The notes under the pieces were generated by a model. The model ran no database searches. It was not told the DNA's origin and saw nothing but the letters and a program-made list of their open reading frames with translations. The position numbers were made by a program, and so were the translations under genes. Shown one piece after another: positions 9,311-16,651 of a stretch of DNA of 64,000 nucleotides. The DNA is from Sulfitobacter noctilucae (GTDB lineage Bacteria; Pseudomonadota; Alphaproteobacteria; Rhodobacterales; Rhodobacteraceae). Position 1 is the stretch's first letter; each line of letters begins with the position of its first letter. Where the stretch lies: positions 868,001-932,000 of the forward strand of contig NZ_JASC01000014.1 in assembly GCF_000622365.1 (NCBI RefSeq). Reading direction: 5' to 3'.

Positions 9311-10528
9311 ATGACAGAGCCCCTTTCCCCCACCGCTTCATCCACCCTGCCGACCGTACGCCTGATGCCCAAGGCCAATGCCCGCGCCATCCGGCACGGT
9401 GCCCCTTGGGTTTATGCCAACGAAATGGTCGTGGATCGGCGCACCAAGAACCTCGCCCCCGGCACGCTGGCGCGGCTGGAGGATGCGGAGCGGTTGCCGC
9501 TGGGTTTGGTCAGTGTGAACCCTGCGTCCAAGATCATTGCACGGATGCTCGACAGCGATCCCGAAGCCGTCATTGATCAAAAGTGGTTCGAGGCGCGGAT
9601 CGCCCGTGCGCTGGACCTGCGTCAGAAGTTTTACAGCGACCCCTATTACCGCCTGATCCATGCCGAGGCCGATGGCCTGCCGGGCGTGGTGATCGACCGC
9701 TTTGGCGATACATTTGTGGTGCAGCCGAATGCGGCCTGGGCTGATGTTCTCCTCGCGCCGCTTTGCGCCGCACTCGTGGCGGTGACCGGGGCGGTGAACG
9801 TGCTGAAGAACGCGGGCGGGCGTACGCGTGCGCTTGAAGGGTTGGACGATATATCCTCCGTCTTGGTAGGCGAAGCCCCAACCGAAGCGCTGCCGGTGCC
9901 AATGAACGGCGCAACTTATATGGCCGACCTCACGGGCGGGCAGAAAACCGGCCTGTTCTTTGACCAGCGGCCCAACCACGCCTTCACTGCCTCCTTTGCC
10001 AAGGGCGCACGGGTACTTGATGTCTTTGCGCATGTCGGCGGGTTCTCTCTTGCGGCGCTGGCCGCAGGGGCGGATCACGCGCTGGCTGTGGATGGCTCGG
10101 CACCGGCGCTTGCGCTGGCCGAACAGGGTGCTGCGGCGATGGGCATGCAGGACCGGTTTGCCATCCGTCAAGGCGATGCCTTTGACACGCTGGCCGCCCT
10201 GCGGGCTGAAGGTGCCGAGTTTGACGTGGTGATCTGTGATCCACCTGCTTTTGCCCCATCGCGCAATGCGCTTGAGGCAGGTTTGCGGGCTTATGAGCGG
10301 ATTGCACGGCTTGCCGCACCCTTGGTGGCAGAGAATGGTATTCTGGGTCTGTGCTCCTGTTCCCACGCAGCCGATCTGTCGCAGTTCCGCAACGCTTCCG
10401 TGCGCGGGATCGGGCGGGGCGGGCGTAAAGGTGTGCTTTTGCATACCGGCTTTGCCGGACCGGACCATCCGCAACTGCCACAACTGGCCGAAAGCGGCTA
10501 TCTGAAGTCGCTGTTCTTCCGGCTCTGA
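9311..10528 (+). CDS. RSP_2647-type class I SAM-dependent RNA methyltransferase (RlmI-like)
   Basis: A predicted rRNA cytosine-5 methyltransferase of 405 residues. The N-terminal 80 residues form a PUA-like RNA-binding domain (VRLMPKANARAIRHGAPWVYANEM). A linker with IHAEADGLPGVVIDRFGD follows, which is characteristic of the RlmI/RlmK family. The Rossmann domain has the SAM-binding motif VLDVFAHVGGFSLAALAAGA near 236-255, motif IV DVVICDPPAFAPS near 308-320, and a CSCSH motif holding the catalytic Cys. The C-terminus ends GYLKSLFFRL. It overlaps the following PIN gene by one base (TGATG). The homologous pair in Rhodobacter sphaeroides is RSP_2647/RSP_2648, as I recall; the exact RNA target is not known to me. 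Confidence 0.88.
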   Translation: MTEPLSPTASSTLPTVRLMPKANARAIRHGAPWVYANEMVVDRRTKNLAPGTLARLEDAERLPLGLVSVNPASKIIARMLDSDPEAVIDQKWFEARIARALDLRQKFYSDPYYRLIHAEADGLPGVVIDRFGDTFVVQPNAAWADVLLAPLCAALVAVTGAVNVLKNAGGRTRALEGLDDISSVLVGEAPTEALPVPMNGATYMADLTGGQKTGLFFDQRPNHAFTASFAKGARVLDVFAHVGGFSLAALAAGADHALAVDGSAPALALAEQGAAAMGMQDRFAIRQGDAFDTLAALRAEGAEFDVVICDPPAFAPSRNALEAGLRAYERIARLAAPLVAENGILGLCSCSHAADLSQFRNASVRGIGRGGRKGVLLHTGFAGPDHPQLPQLAESGYLKSLFFRL

Positions 10529-11073
10529 TGGCACCACGCATCCTGATCGACGCTTGCGTGTTGTATCCGACAGTGATGCGCGAGATGGTGCTGGGGGTTG
10601 CCCGTCAGGGCCTGTTCGAGCCGATCTGGTCTGAACGGATACTTGAAGAATGGGCCCGCGCTGCGATCAAGCTCGGACCGACTGGGGAGGCGCAGGCCCG
10701 CGGCGAAATTGCACTGCTCCGCGCAAATTGGCCCAAAGCAGAGCGCCCCGCCGCGCCGCAGATTGCTGCCCGTCTTTACCTGCCTGATGCAGATGATGTG
10801 CATGTGCTGGCCGTTGCAGTGGATTCCAGTGCCGACAGCATCATGACCCTAAACGCAAAGGATTTTCCCAAAGGAACCCTAGCCGAGGAAGGGCTGGGCC
10901 GTGTCGATCCCGACGGCTATCTGATGCAGATCTGGATGGATCACCCCGAAGCTGTAGCGCAAGTGGGATCAGACGTGCTGGGCGTGGCGTGGCAGATGTC
11001 AGGCACCGATTGGGACATGCGGGCCCTTTTAAAGAAAGCACGTCTACCCCGGCTCGCGAAAGCCTTGGGCTAG
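10528..11073 (+). CDS. RSP_2648-type PIN domain protein
   Basis: A 181-residue PIN-domain protein, a fold that typically acts as a metal-dependent ribonuclease. The N-terminal ILIDACVLYP holds the first acidic ligand (Asp8). ILEEWARA supplies a second acidic site, and LPDADDVHVLAVAVDSSADSIMTLNAKDFP supplies the remaining acidic residues with the usual N..DF ending. No antitoxin gene sits beside it. It is instead translationally coupled to the upstream RNA methyltransferase (TGATG), which argues for a housekeeping RNA role rather than a toxin. It converges with the M48 protease gene. Confidence 0.82.
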   Translation: MAPRILIDACVLYPTVMREMVLGVARQGLFEPIWSERILEEWARAAIKLGPTGEAQARGEIALLRANWPKAERPAAPQIAARLYLPDADDVHVLAVAVDSSADSIMTLNAKDFPKGTLAEEGLGRVDPDGYLMQIWMDHPEAVAQVGSDVLGVAWQMSGTDWDMRALLKKARLPRLAKALG

Positions 11074-11081
11074 CGCCCTAT

Positions 11082-11771
11082 TCAGTCCGACTGGTGCCAG
11101 CGCATTTGCAGCTTTTGCAGCGCGTTGATCCGTTCGTCCGTTTTGGGGTGGCTCAGCAACCAAGCAGGGGCAGTGCCGCCGCCGGATTGGGTAAGCGCCT
11201 CGAGCTTTTTAAAAAGCGAGATTTGAGGGGCGACGCCAATACCTGCCTTTGTGAGCAGGGCGGCGGCATAGGCGTCTGCCTCATACTCATCGCCGCGTGA
11301 CAACCGAGCGGCCAAAAGAGTGGTCAGCATATTGGCGATCCAGATGCCAATGAAGAGGATGAACCGGCCCAACACCATCACAAGCACGGTGCGCATGGCA
11401 TTCTGACCAGAAAAGTCTATCATCCGTCGGCGCGAATGGCCCAAAGCCACATGACCGAGCTCATGCGCAATCACGCTGGCCAGTTCTTCCGCACTCACTT
11501 CGCCCGCGCGGAATTTGTTGTAAAACCCGCGTGTTATGAAAATGCGCCCGTCAGGCGCGGCAAGACCGTTCACAGGATCAATCTCGTAAATATGCACCTT
11601 GATCCGCTCCAGATCGAGCGCCTTTGCCAGACGGTCGCTCATGTCTTTCAGGGTGGGATCGACCAGTTCGCTCGATTTCGCGTCTAGCTCCTTTGCAGTG
11701 CGCCATGCCGAAAAGCGGTACATCACAAGAGCGTAGCCGATTGCCAGCAAAATGGGAAAGACGCGTATCAT
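11082..11771 (-). CDS. M48 family membrane zinc metalloprotease
   Basis: A 229-residue zinc protease of the M48 (Ste24/HtpX-like) family. Residues 4-18 form an N-terminal membrane anchor. The zinc site is HELGH at residues 103-107, with the third ligand Glu in the DEYEADAYAAALL motif. The segment between them (VLVMVLGRFILFIGIWIANMLTTLLAARLSRG) is a hydrophobic pair of helices as in HtpX. It ends LLSHPKTDERINALQ, the usual M48 SHP..ERI motif. Family members degrade misfolded membrane proteins. It is the last leftward gene after the VWA protein but is separated from it by 208 bases with no clear gene. Confidence 0.92.
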   Translation of the reverse strand: MIRVFPILLAIGYALVMYRFSAWRTAKELDAKSSELVDPTLKDMSDRLAKALDLERIKVHIYEIDPVNGLAAPDGRIFITRGFYNKFRAGEVSAEELASVIAHELGHVALGHSRRRMIDFSGQNAMRTVLVMVLGRFILFIGIWIANMLTTLLAARLSRGDEYEADAYAAALLTKAGIGVAPQISLFKKLEALTQSGGGTAPAWLLSHPKTDERINALQKLQMRWHQSD

Positions 11772-11979
11772 AGGCTCAATATGGGGGAAGTTCGGCGCGT
11801 AGCAACCCGTGCGCTATGGTATTTAAAAAAGGGTGAAGGGGAGGGACATCCTGTCACAGGCACGGAGGTGAGGACCGAACGGCCAGTGCGATGGATGAGG
11901 CAATCCGGCAGATCTGGGACCGTGCGACGGGGGGAGAGGGATACGGGAAAGAGACCTCCGCTGCACCGTACCGCAAGGA

Positions 11980-13167
11980 TCAGCGGGTCAGCTCTTTGAT
12001 CCCGCGGCTTAGACCCTCGAGTGTCATAGGCACCATCGCCTCCGGCCCGAATATCTCGCGGATCATGGCGATGGACTGGGTGTAGGGCCAGTATTTCTCT
12101 GGCACCGGATTGATCCACAGGCTGCTGGTCCACTGCTCGCGGGCACGGTTCAGCCAGACGGAGCCTGCCTCGGCATTCCAATGCTCGTTTGCGCCGCCGG
12201 GGTAGGCGACTTCGTAAGGTGACATGGAGGCGTCACCCACGAAAATGCATTTGTAATCAGGCCCATAGGTGCGCAGCACTTCATGCGTCGGGATTTGCGC
12301 ATCCCAGCGGCGGCGGTTGTCTTTCCAGACGCCTTCATACAGGCAGTTGTGGAAATAGAAGTATTCCATGTGTTTGAATTCGGCTTTGGCGGCCGAAAAC
12401 AACTCTTCAACCACCTTCACATGCGGATCCATTGAGCCGCCGACGTCGAGGAAAAGTAGTACCTTTACCGCGTTGCGCCGCTCGGGACGGGTTTTCACGT
12501 CGAGGTAGCCGTGCTCTGCTGTGGCGCGGATGGTGCCGTTCAGGTCCAGCTCTTCGGTTGCGCCATCCCGCGCCCAACGGCGCAGACGTTTCAGGGCCAC
12601 CTTGATGTTGCGGGTGCCCAGCTCGACCGTATCGTCGAGGTTCTTGAACTCGCGTTTATCCCAGACCTTGACCGCACGCTGATGGCGCGATTCCTTCTGG
12701 CCTGCGCGGACGCCTTCGGGGTTGTAGCCATAAGCACCGAAAGGCGATGTCCCCGCCGTGCCCATCCATTTGTTGCCGCCCTGATGCCGGCCTTTCTGTT
12801 CTTCAAGGCGCTTCTTCAGCGTCTCCATCAGTTTCTCGAACCCACCCAGCGCTTCAATCTCGGCTTTTTCGGCATCGCTGAGATGCTTCTCAGCCATCTT
12901 CTCGAGCCACTCGTGGGGAATTTCAACAGCTTCAAGAACGTCGTCCAAGCTAATGTTTTCCAAGCCTGAAAAGGCAGCGGCGAAAGCCTGATCGAACTTG
13001 TCGATGTTGCGCTCGTCTTTGACCATCGACACCCGTGCGAGGTAATAGAAGGCCTCGACATCATAGGTGGCGATCCCGGCGGACATACCGTCGAGAAAGG
13101 CAAGAAACTCCCGCATTGAAACGGGGACTTTGTGGGCGCGAAGCTGATCGAAGAAGGGCAGGAACAT
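11980..13167 (-). CDS. VWA domain protein (CoxE-like), partner of a MoxR ATPase
   Basis: A 395-residue protein with a C-terminal von Willebrand A domain of the CoxE/YehP type. The MIDAS metal site reads LLFLDVGGSMDPH (D.G.S) at about residues 240-252, preceded by RRNAVK. The N-terminal half is helical (FFDQLRAHKVPVSMREFLAFLDGM) and resembles proteins that act with MoxR AAA+ chaperones to insert metals or mature enzyme complexes. The middle is charged (GGFEKLMETLKKRLEEQ). It is encoded 9 bases after the small membrane protein and in the same direction as moxR, which fits a MoxR-VWA pair. The client is unknown. Confidence 0.88.
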   Translation of the reverse strand: MFLPFFDQLRAHKVPVSMREFLAFLDGMSAGIATYDVEAFYYLARVSMVKDERNIDKFDQAFAAAFSGLENISLDDVLEAVEIPHEWLEKMAEKHLSDAEKAEIEALGGFEKLMETLKKRLEEQKGRHQGGNKWMGTAGTSPFGAYGYNPEGVRAGQKESRHQRAVKVWDKREFKNLDDTVELGTRNIKVALKRLRRWARDGATEELDLNGTIRATAEHGYLDVKTRPERRNAVKVLLFLDVGGSMDPHVKVVEELFSAAKAEFKHMEYFYFHNCLYEGVWKDNRRRWDAQIPTHEVLRTYGPDYKCIFVGDASMSPYEVAYPGGANEHWNAEAGSVWLNRAREQWTSSLWINPVPEKYWPYTQSIAMIREIFGPEAMVPMTLEGLSRGIKELTR

Positions 13168-13176
13168 AAGGCTACG

Positions 13177-13350
13177 TTAGGCCGCTGTCAGCCAACGGTC
13201 CAGCAAGACCGTGATGACCACACCCAGAAGTGCAAAGGCAATGCCGAAACTGGCGGCGTATTGCGCGATATCCATCCGGTTGCCGCCCCGCTTGCGGGCT
13301 GTCAAACCGCCGATGATGGCACCGATAATGCCGAGAACCGTATAGATCAT
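13177..13350 (-). CDS. Small two-helix membrane protein
   Basis: A 57-residue protein with two hydrophobic helices, IYTVLGIIGAIIGGLTA and SFGIAFALLGVVITVLL. They are joined by a basic loop (RKRGGNRMD), so both ends probably lie on the same side of the inner membrane. It sits 20 bases downstream of the DUF2927 gene and 9 bases upstream of the VWA gene, so it belongs to that operon. The ATG at 13350 is used; an extension to 13428 runs into the DUF2927 gene and has no membrane-like character. No function can be given. Confidence 0.75.
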   Translation of the reverse strand: MIYTVLGIIGAIIGGLTARKRGGNRMDIAQYAASFGIAFALLGVVITVLLDRWLTAA

Positions 13351-13370
13351 AAGCGCTTGCGCCCCCGCGT

Positions 13371-14729
13371 TTAACCTTTGAGCGGGTTGAGCGATGCGAT
13401 CTCGCGCAGCTTGGCACGCACGGCCCAATCCGGACCAAATCCGTACCGCGCCCAGCCGATGCTGTCCAGTCTGACGCTACGCGCTTCGGCATGGCGGTTC
13501 TCAAGCTCCAGCGCTTCAGAGCGCAGCAAAAGAAGGGTCGACAACAGGGCGGCGTTCTCGCTTTGGCGGGCGGTTTGCAGGTGCGGAGCAATCAGCCGCA
13601 GTGCCTCTGCGCCGGCACCACGGGTGATCGCATAGGCCGATAATTGCGTGGCCACATAGGCGCGGTGCAAGTCGGTGCCAGGCGTGTTCACATAATAACG
13701 TTTCGCGGCCAGATAATGTTTATGCGCGGCCCGGGGGTCCGAGGTTTGCAACACCCGGCCCATGGCATAATGCGCAAAGGCGCGGCGGTGGTCGGTCCAT
13801 CCCATTGCGGTGGCAATGCGGATCGCCTCGTTCGCGGCGGTCTGCCGTCCGGTAAAGCTGATCGAGCGGCCAAGGGCTGTCTGAACAGCTTTGCTCCATT
13901 CGCGCGGCGTGCGGGTGGCAAAACGGGCGGGGCGTGCGATGCCGGCGGGATTGGTCCGGGCAAGAACAGCCGGAAGGGCAGCGGCGACCTGGCCTCGGGT
14001 CATCCCGGAACGCAACGCGGGATCATAGTAGGTGCGCAGGATCAGCATGTCGAACCCGGTCAGCACCGTGTGCACATTGTCATCATTGAAGACGGAATCG
14101 GGCAAACGGTAGAGATCGTTCAGCGGACCAAGCGCCTGCGCCAGTTCTTCATGCAGGCAATCGCGGACTTCTTGCGGGCTGGAATCGTTCGGCAAGAAGA
14201 TCGCCAACCGTTCGCGTTTCTGCATCAACGTCCAGTTTGTCTGGGGCTGGCGGCGGGCCTTTTGATATTCGCCAAGCGAGGACACGTTCGGAGCGACAAA
14301 ACAGGCTGCCTGAGGCAACACCGACCGGATGTCGGCGCGGGTCACAGCCTGAATGGTGATATTGGCCTGCGGTGCATTGCTTTGACGAATGTCAATCTTG
14401 GCTTCGTTGCGCAAACGCGACACCAGCCGGGCCAGATCCGGGCCAAGCGATGCAGGCGGGCTGCCGGTGACGCGGACCGTAATCGGGGTCTCGAAACGGG
14501 TCAGGACCGGCAGGCGGCGACCGCTTTCCATCTGGAATGACAGTTCAATGAAATCGAGGGCCAGATCGTTGTTCGACCGGATCGTGGCCTTTGGCGCACT
14601 CGATTGGAACATCTTCATCGGGGGCAGGGTGCTGATTGACGTGCTGGCGCGGGTGGCCACGTCATGCTGGGACGCAGGAACGCAGGCGTTCAGCAGCAGA
14701 ACGAGCGGAAGAACCGACCGCGCTCTCAT
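13371..14729 (-). CDS. DUF2927 lipoprotein
   Basis: A 452-residue predicted lipoprotein. MRARSVLPLVLLLNAC has a lipobox-like LNAC with Cys16. The N-terminal half is the DUF2927 domain: NNDLALDFIELSFQMESGRRLPVLTRFETPITVRV, later CLHEELAQALGPLNDLYRLPDSVFNDD. This includes an HEE element in a protease-like setting (CLHEELAQALG), although the family's activity is unproven. The C-terminal half is helical with TPR-like character (AHKHYLAAKRYY, then LLLLRSEALELENRHAEARSV). It leads the leftward DUF2927 / small membrane protein / VWA set. The repeat-rich intergenic region upstream likely controls it. Confidence 0.82.
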   Translation of the reverse strand: MRARSVLPLVLLLNACVPASQHDVATRASTSISTLPPMKMFQSSAPKATIRSNNDLALDFIELSFQMESGRRLPVLTRFETPITVRVTGSPPASLGPDLARLVSRLRNEAKIDIRQSNAPQANITIQAVTRADIRSVLPQAACFVAPNVSSLGEYQKARRQPQTNWTLMQKRERLAIFLPNDSSPQEVRDCLHEELAQALGPLNDLYRLPDSVFNDDNVHTVLTGFDMLILRTYYDPALRSGMTRGQVAAALPAVLARTNPAGIARPARFATRTPREWSKAVQTALGRSISFTGRQTAANEAIRIATAMGWTDHRRAFAHYAMGRVLQTSDPRAAHKHYLAAKRYYVNTPGTDLHRAYVATQLSAYAITRGAGAEALRLIAPHLQTARQSENAALLSTLLLLRSEALELENRHAEARSVRLDSIGWARYGFGPDWAVRAKLREIASLNPLKG

Positions 14730-14893
14730 GTAACGGCCCCGAAGTTCTGTCGGGATTTTGCTGCACAAAACCGGGCACAGCGCACAGCCTCTGTGCGCAC
14801 GAACTGTGCGAAATGATCATTCATAATTGCCTGCCTGCCCTTTTTGAGCCTTGGATTTCAGGGTTTTTCGCCTTCCATCCCGATCTTTCTAGG

Positions 14894-14940
14894 GAGCAAT
14901 TAAGGCAAATTTGGGGCAAATAGGGCAGATTGAGGCAGGG
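14894..14940. repeat. Five helically phased GGCAAAT-like units
   Basis: The units are GAGCAAT at 14894, GGCAAAT at 14904, GGCAAAT at 14915, GGCAGAT at 14924 and GGCAGGG at 14934. The spacings are 10, 11, 9 and 10 bases, about one helical turn each, so a protein array would contact one face of the DNA. The array lies 165-211 bases upstream of the DUF2927 start codon. The binding protein is unknown. Confidence 0.65.
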
Positions 14941-14970
14941 TACATTCAATTTTAACGGGAATTTCAGATG

Positions 14971-14988
14971 GTGACAAAAAAGTGTCAC
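14971..14988. repeat. GTGACA-N6-TGTCAC inverted repeat
   Basis: Perfect 6-base arms (14971-14976 and 14983-14988) flank an A-rich spacer. The size fits an operator for a dimeric regulator. It sits between the phased repeats and the long palindrome. Confidence 0.5.
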
Positions 14989-14998
14989 ATTTAGCGTG

Positions 14999-15043
14999 GT
15001 TTAGTCCATTTAGCTAACGTAACGTTAACTAAATGGAGTAAAC
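14999..15043. repeat. 45-base near-perfect palindrome (21-base arms)
   Basis: The left arm 14999-15019 and right arm 15023-15043 are reverse complements at 19 of 21 positions and are separated by TAA. The core reads TTAGCTAACGTAACGTTAAC. There is no T run, so a terminator is unlikely. The length and symmetry suggest a high-affinity operator (for example for a TetR-like dimer pair) or a recombination or segregation site. It is not in any gene. Confidence 0.75.
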
Positions 15044-15065
15044 TTGAGCAATCGCTGGCGAGCCC

Positions 15066-15098
15066 CAAAAGAAAACACCCCGCCAAGATGGCAGGGTG
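15066..15098 (-). terminator. Terminator of moxR (leftward)
   Basis: Read leftwards, CACCCTGCC pairs with GGCGGGGTG (one mismatch) around a 5-base loop. It is followed by TTTTCTTTT, a rho-independent terminator 36 bases after the moxR stop. Confidence 0.75.
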
Positions 15099-15133
15099 CA
15101 TCACTTAACCGATAGTATCGCAGTGTTGGCGGT

Positions 15134-15973
15134 TTAACGTCCGCCCCGCGCCATGAAGGCAAGCCGCTCAAACAAATGTACGTCCTGTTCGTTTTTCAGC
15201 AGGGCACCGTGCAGCTTTGGCAACGCAGATGTACCGTCGCCTTTAAGGTCAGCGGCATCCATGTCTTCCGCCAGCAGCAACTTGAGCCAATCCAGCACTT
15301 CAGAAGTGGAAGGCTTCTTCTTCAGACCCTGCTGTTCGCGGATCTCGTAGAATTGCGTCAGGGCCGTGGTCAGCAGCTTTTCCTTGATGCCGGGGTGATG
15401 CACCTCGACGATCTTGCGCAAAGTATCCATCTCGGGAAACCGGATATAGTGAAAGAAACAGCGGCGCAGGAAGGCGTCGGGGAGTTCTTTCTCGTTGTTC
15501 GATGTAATGATGACGATCGGACGGTTTTCGGCCCTGACAGTCTCGCCTGTCTCGTAGACGTAGAATTCCATCTTATCGAGTTCTTGCAGCAAATCGTTCG
15601 GAAATTCGATGTCAGCCTTGTCAATCTCGTCAATCAGCAAGACCACCTTTTCGCCGGCCTCGAAAGCCTCCCAGAGCTTGCCCTTGCGGATGTAGTTTTT
15701 CACATCATGAACCCGCTCTTCGCCCAACTGGCTGTCGCGCAGACGGCTGACCGCATCATATTCATAGAGACCCTGTTGGGCGCGGGTGGTGGATTTGATG
15801 TTCCATTCGATCATCCGCAATCCCAGCGCGGTTGAGACCTGTTTGGCCAGCTCGGTCTTGCCCGTACCAGGTTCTCCTTTGACGAGAAGCGGCCGCTCGA
15901 GCGTGACCGCAGCATTCACGGCAATGGTAAGGTCGTCGGTTGCGACGTAATCGGCTGTGCCTTCGAATTTCAT
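15134..15973 (-). CDS. MoxR family AAA+ ATPase
   Basis: A 279-residue MoxR ATPase, which acts as a chaperone together with VWA proteins in the cytoplasm. Walker A is GEPGTGKT at residues 33-40, Walker B is VVLLIDEIDKAD near 113-124, sensor 1 is IVIITSNNEKELPDAF, and the arginine finger region is LRRCFFHYIRFPE. The C-terminal lid is helical. The ATG at 15973 (MKFEGTADYV) is preferred over the upstream GTG/ATG frame to 16000. It is transcribed in the same direction as the VWA gene but separated from it by its own terminator and the DUF2927 and small membrane protein genes. Confidence 0.93.
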   Translation of the reverse strand: MKFEGTADYVATDDLTIAVNAAVTLERPLLVKGEPGTGKTELAKQVSTALGLRMIEWNIKSTTRAQQGLYEYDAVSRLRDSQLGEERVHDVKNYIRKGKLWEAFEAGEKVVLLIDEIDKADIEFPNDLLQELDKMEFYVYETGETVRAENRPIVIITSNNEKELPDAFLRRCFFHYIRFPEMDTLRKIVEVHHPGIKEKLLTTALTQFYEIREQQGLKKKPSTSEVLDWLKLLLAEDMDAADLKGDGTSALPKLHGALLKNEQDVHLFERLAFMARGGR

Positions 15974-16151
15974 ATGCTTTTCAATCCTGTGTCCGGGCAT
16001 GCGGGTTCATCATTCGCCTATGCTTTAACCAAAAATCAAAGGGATTGTGTAGTGACAATTCCCAGATGCTAGGTTAGACGCGGCGTCACGGGGGCGATCT
16101 CGGGGAGAGGGGTCTCAAATGTCAGGGCTAAAAACTGTTGAGGGACAAAAG

Positions 16152-16574
16152 ATGAAACAGGAAGTTTTTCTGCCGGATGATTATTCACCGGCTGAGGACG
16201 AACCGTTCATGAATGACCGTCAGGTGGAGTATTTCCGCCGGAAGTTGTTGAACTGGAAGTCCGAATTGATTGAGGGCAGCCGCGACACCATCGAGGCATT
16301 GCAGGACGGCACCCGCAATATACCCGATGTGACGGACCGGGCCTCGGAAGAAACCGACCGCGCGCTTGAACTGCGCACCCGTGACCGCGCGCGCAAGCTG
16401 GTCTCCAAGATCGACGGCGCATTGCGGCGGATCGAAGAAGGCGAATTCGGCTATTGCTCGGTCACCGGCGATCCGATTTCGCTCAAGCGTCTGGATGCGC
16501 GTCCCATCGCGACCATGAGCCTTGAGGCACAAGAGAAGCATGAGCGTCGCGAGAAAGTGCACCGCGACGATTGA
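16152..16574 (+). CDS. dksA: RNA polymerase-binding transcription factor DksA (single-Cys type)
   Basis: DksA binds the secondary channel of RNA polymerase and, with ppGpp, mediates the stringent response. At 140 residues it has a coiled coil with the tip motif DVTDRA (D59, D62, A64), matching the functional DxxDxA of E. coli DksA. The C-terminal finger reads YCSVTGDPISLKRLDARPIATMSLEAQE. Only one of the four zinc cysteines remains (Cys102), the others being replaced (Thr, Met, Glu positions). A zinc-free single-Cys DksA of this kind is known in Rhodobacter sphaeroides. I chose ATG 16152 (MKQEVFLPDD) over 16119 because it is the conserved N-terminus. A terminator follows at 16608. Confidence 0.94.
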   Translation: MKQEVFLPDDYSPAEDEPFMNDRQVEYFRRKLLNWKSELIEGSRDTIEALQDGTRNIPDVTDRASEETDRALELRTRDRARKLVSKIDGALRRIEEGEFGYCSVTGDPISLKRLDARPIATMSLEAQEKHERREKVHRDD

Positions 16575-16607
16575 TCCGGTCACAGCCGTGACAGTTTGGT
16601 AGCAAAG

Positions 16608-16634
16608 AACGCCGGGGCCCGTCTCCGGCGTTTT
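16608..16634 (+). terminator. Rho-independent terminator after dksA
   Basis: AACGCCGG pairs with CCGGCGTT around a 9-base loop and runs into TTTT, 34 bases after the dksA stop and just before the monooxygenase gene. Confidence 0.85.
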
Positions 16635-16651
16635 GGTGCGAGGGCGGGAAT

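Larger units (their letters stand above)
14730..15065. promoter_or_regulatory. Repeat-dense control region upstream of the DUF2927 operon
   Basis: This stretch has no convincing gene. It lies between the moxR terminator (15066-15098) and the DUF2927 start (14729). It holds several sequence structures: a TTGCCTGCCTGCCC run at 14827-14840, five phased GGCAAAT-like units at 14894-14940, a GTGACA/TGTCAC inverted repeat at 14971-14988, and a long imperfect palindrome at 14999-15043. It is more AT-rich than its neighbours. No promoter elements could be assigned with confidence. Confidence 0.6.

Noticed and set aside
9338-10537. Leftward open frame of about 399 codons opposite the RNA methyltransferase gene
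   Set aside because: The rightward frame has SAM-binding and DPP motifs; the leftward one is an Arg/Gly/His-rich shadow of a GC-rich gene.
11891-12085. Rightward 64-codon frame with peptide-like start (MDEAIRQIW)
   Set aside because: It overlaps the 3' end of the VWA gene and has no clear ribosome binding site.
13644-14540. Rightward 298-codon frame opposite the DUF2927 lipoprotein gene
   Set aside because: No domain or start signal; the leftward frame has a lipobox and the DUF2927 motifs.
15044-15118. Short rightward ORF (TTG start after GGAG, about 23 codons)
   Set aside because: It runs through the leftward moxR terminator hairpin and its U-tract complement, so it is more likely a chance frame.
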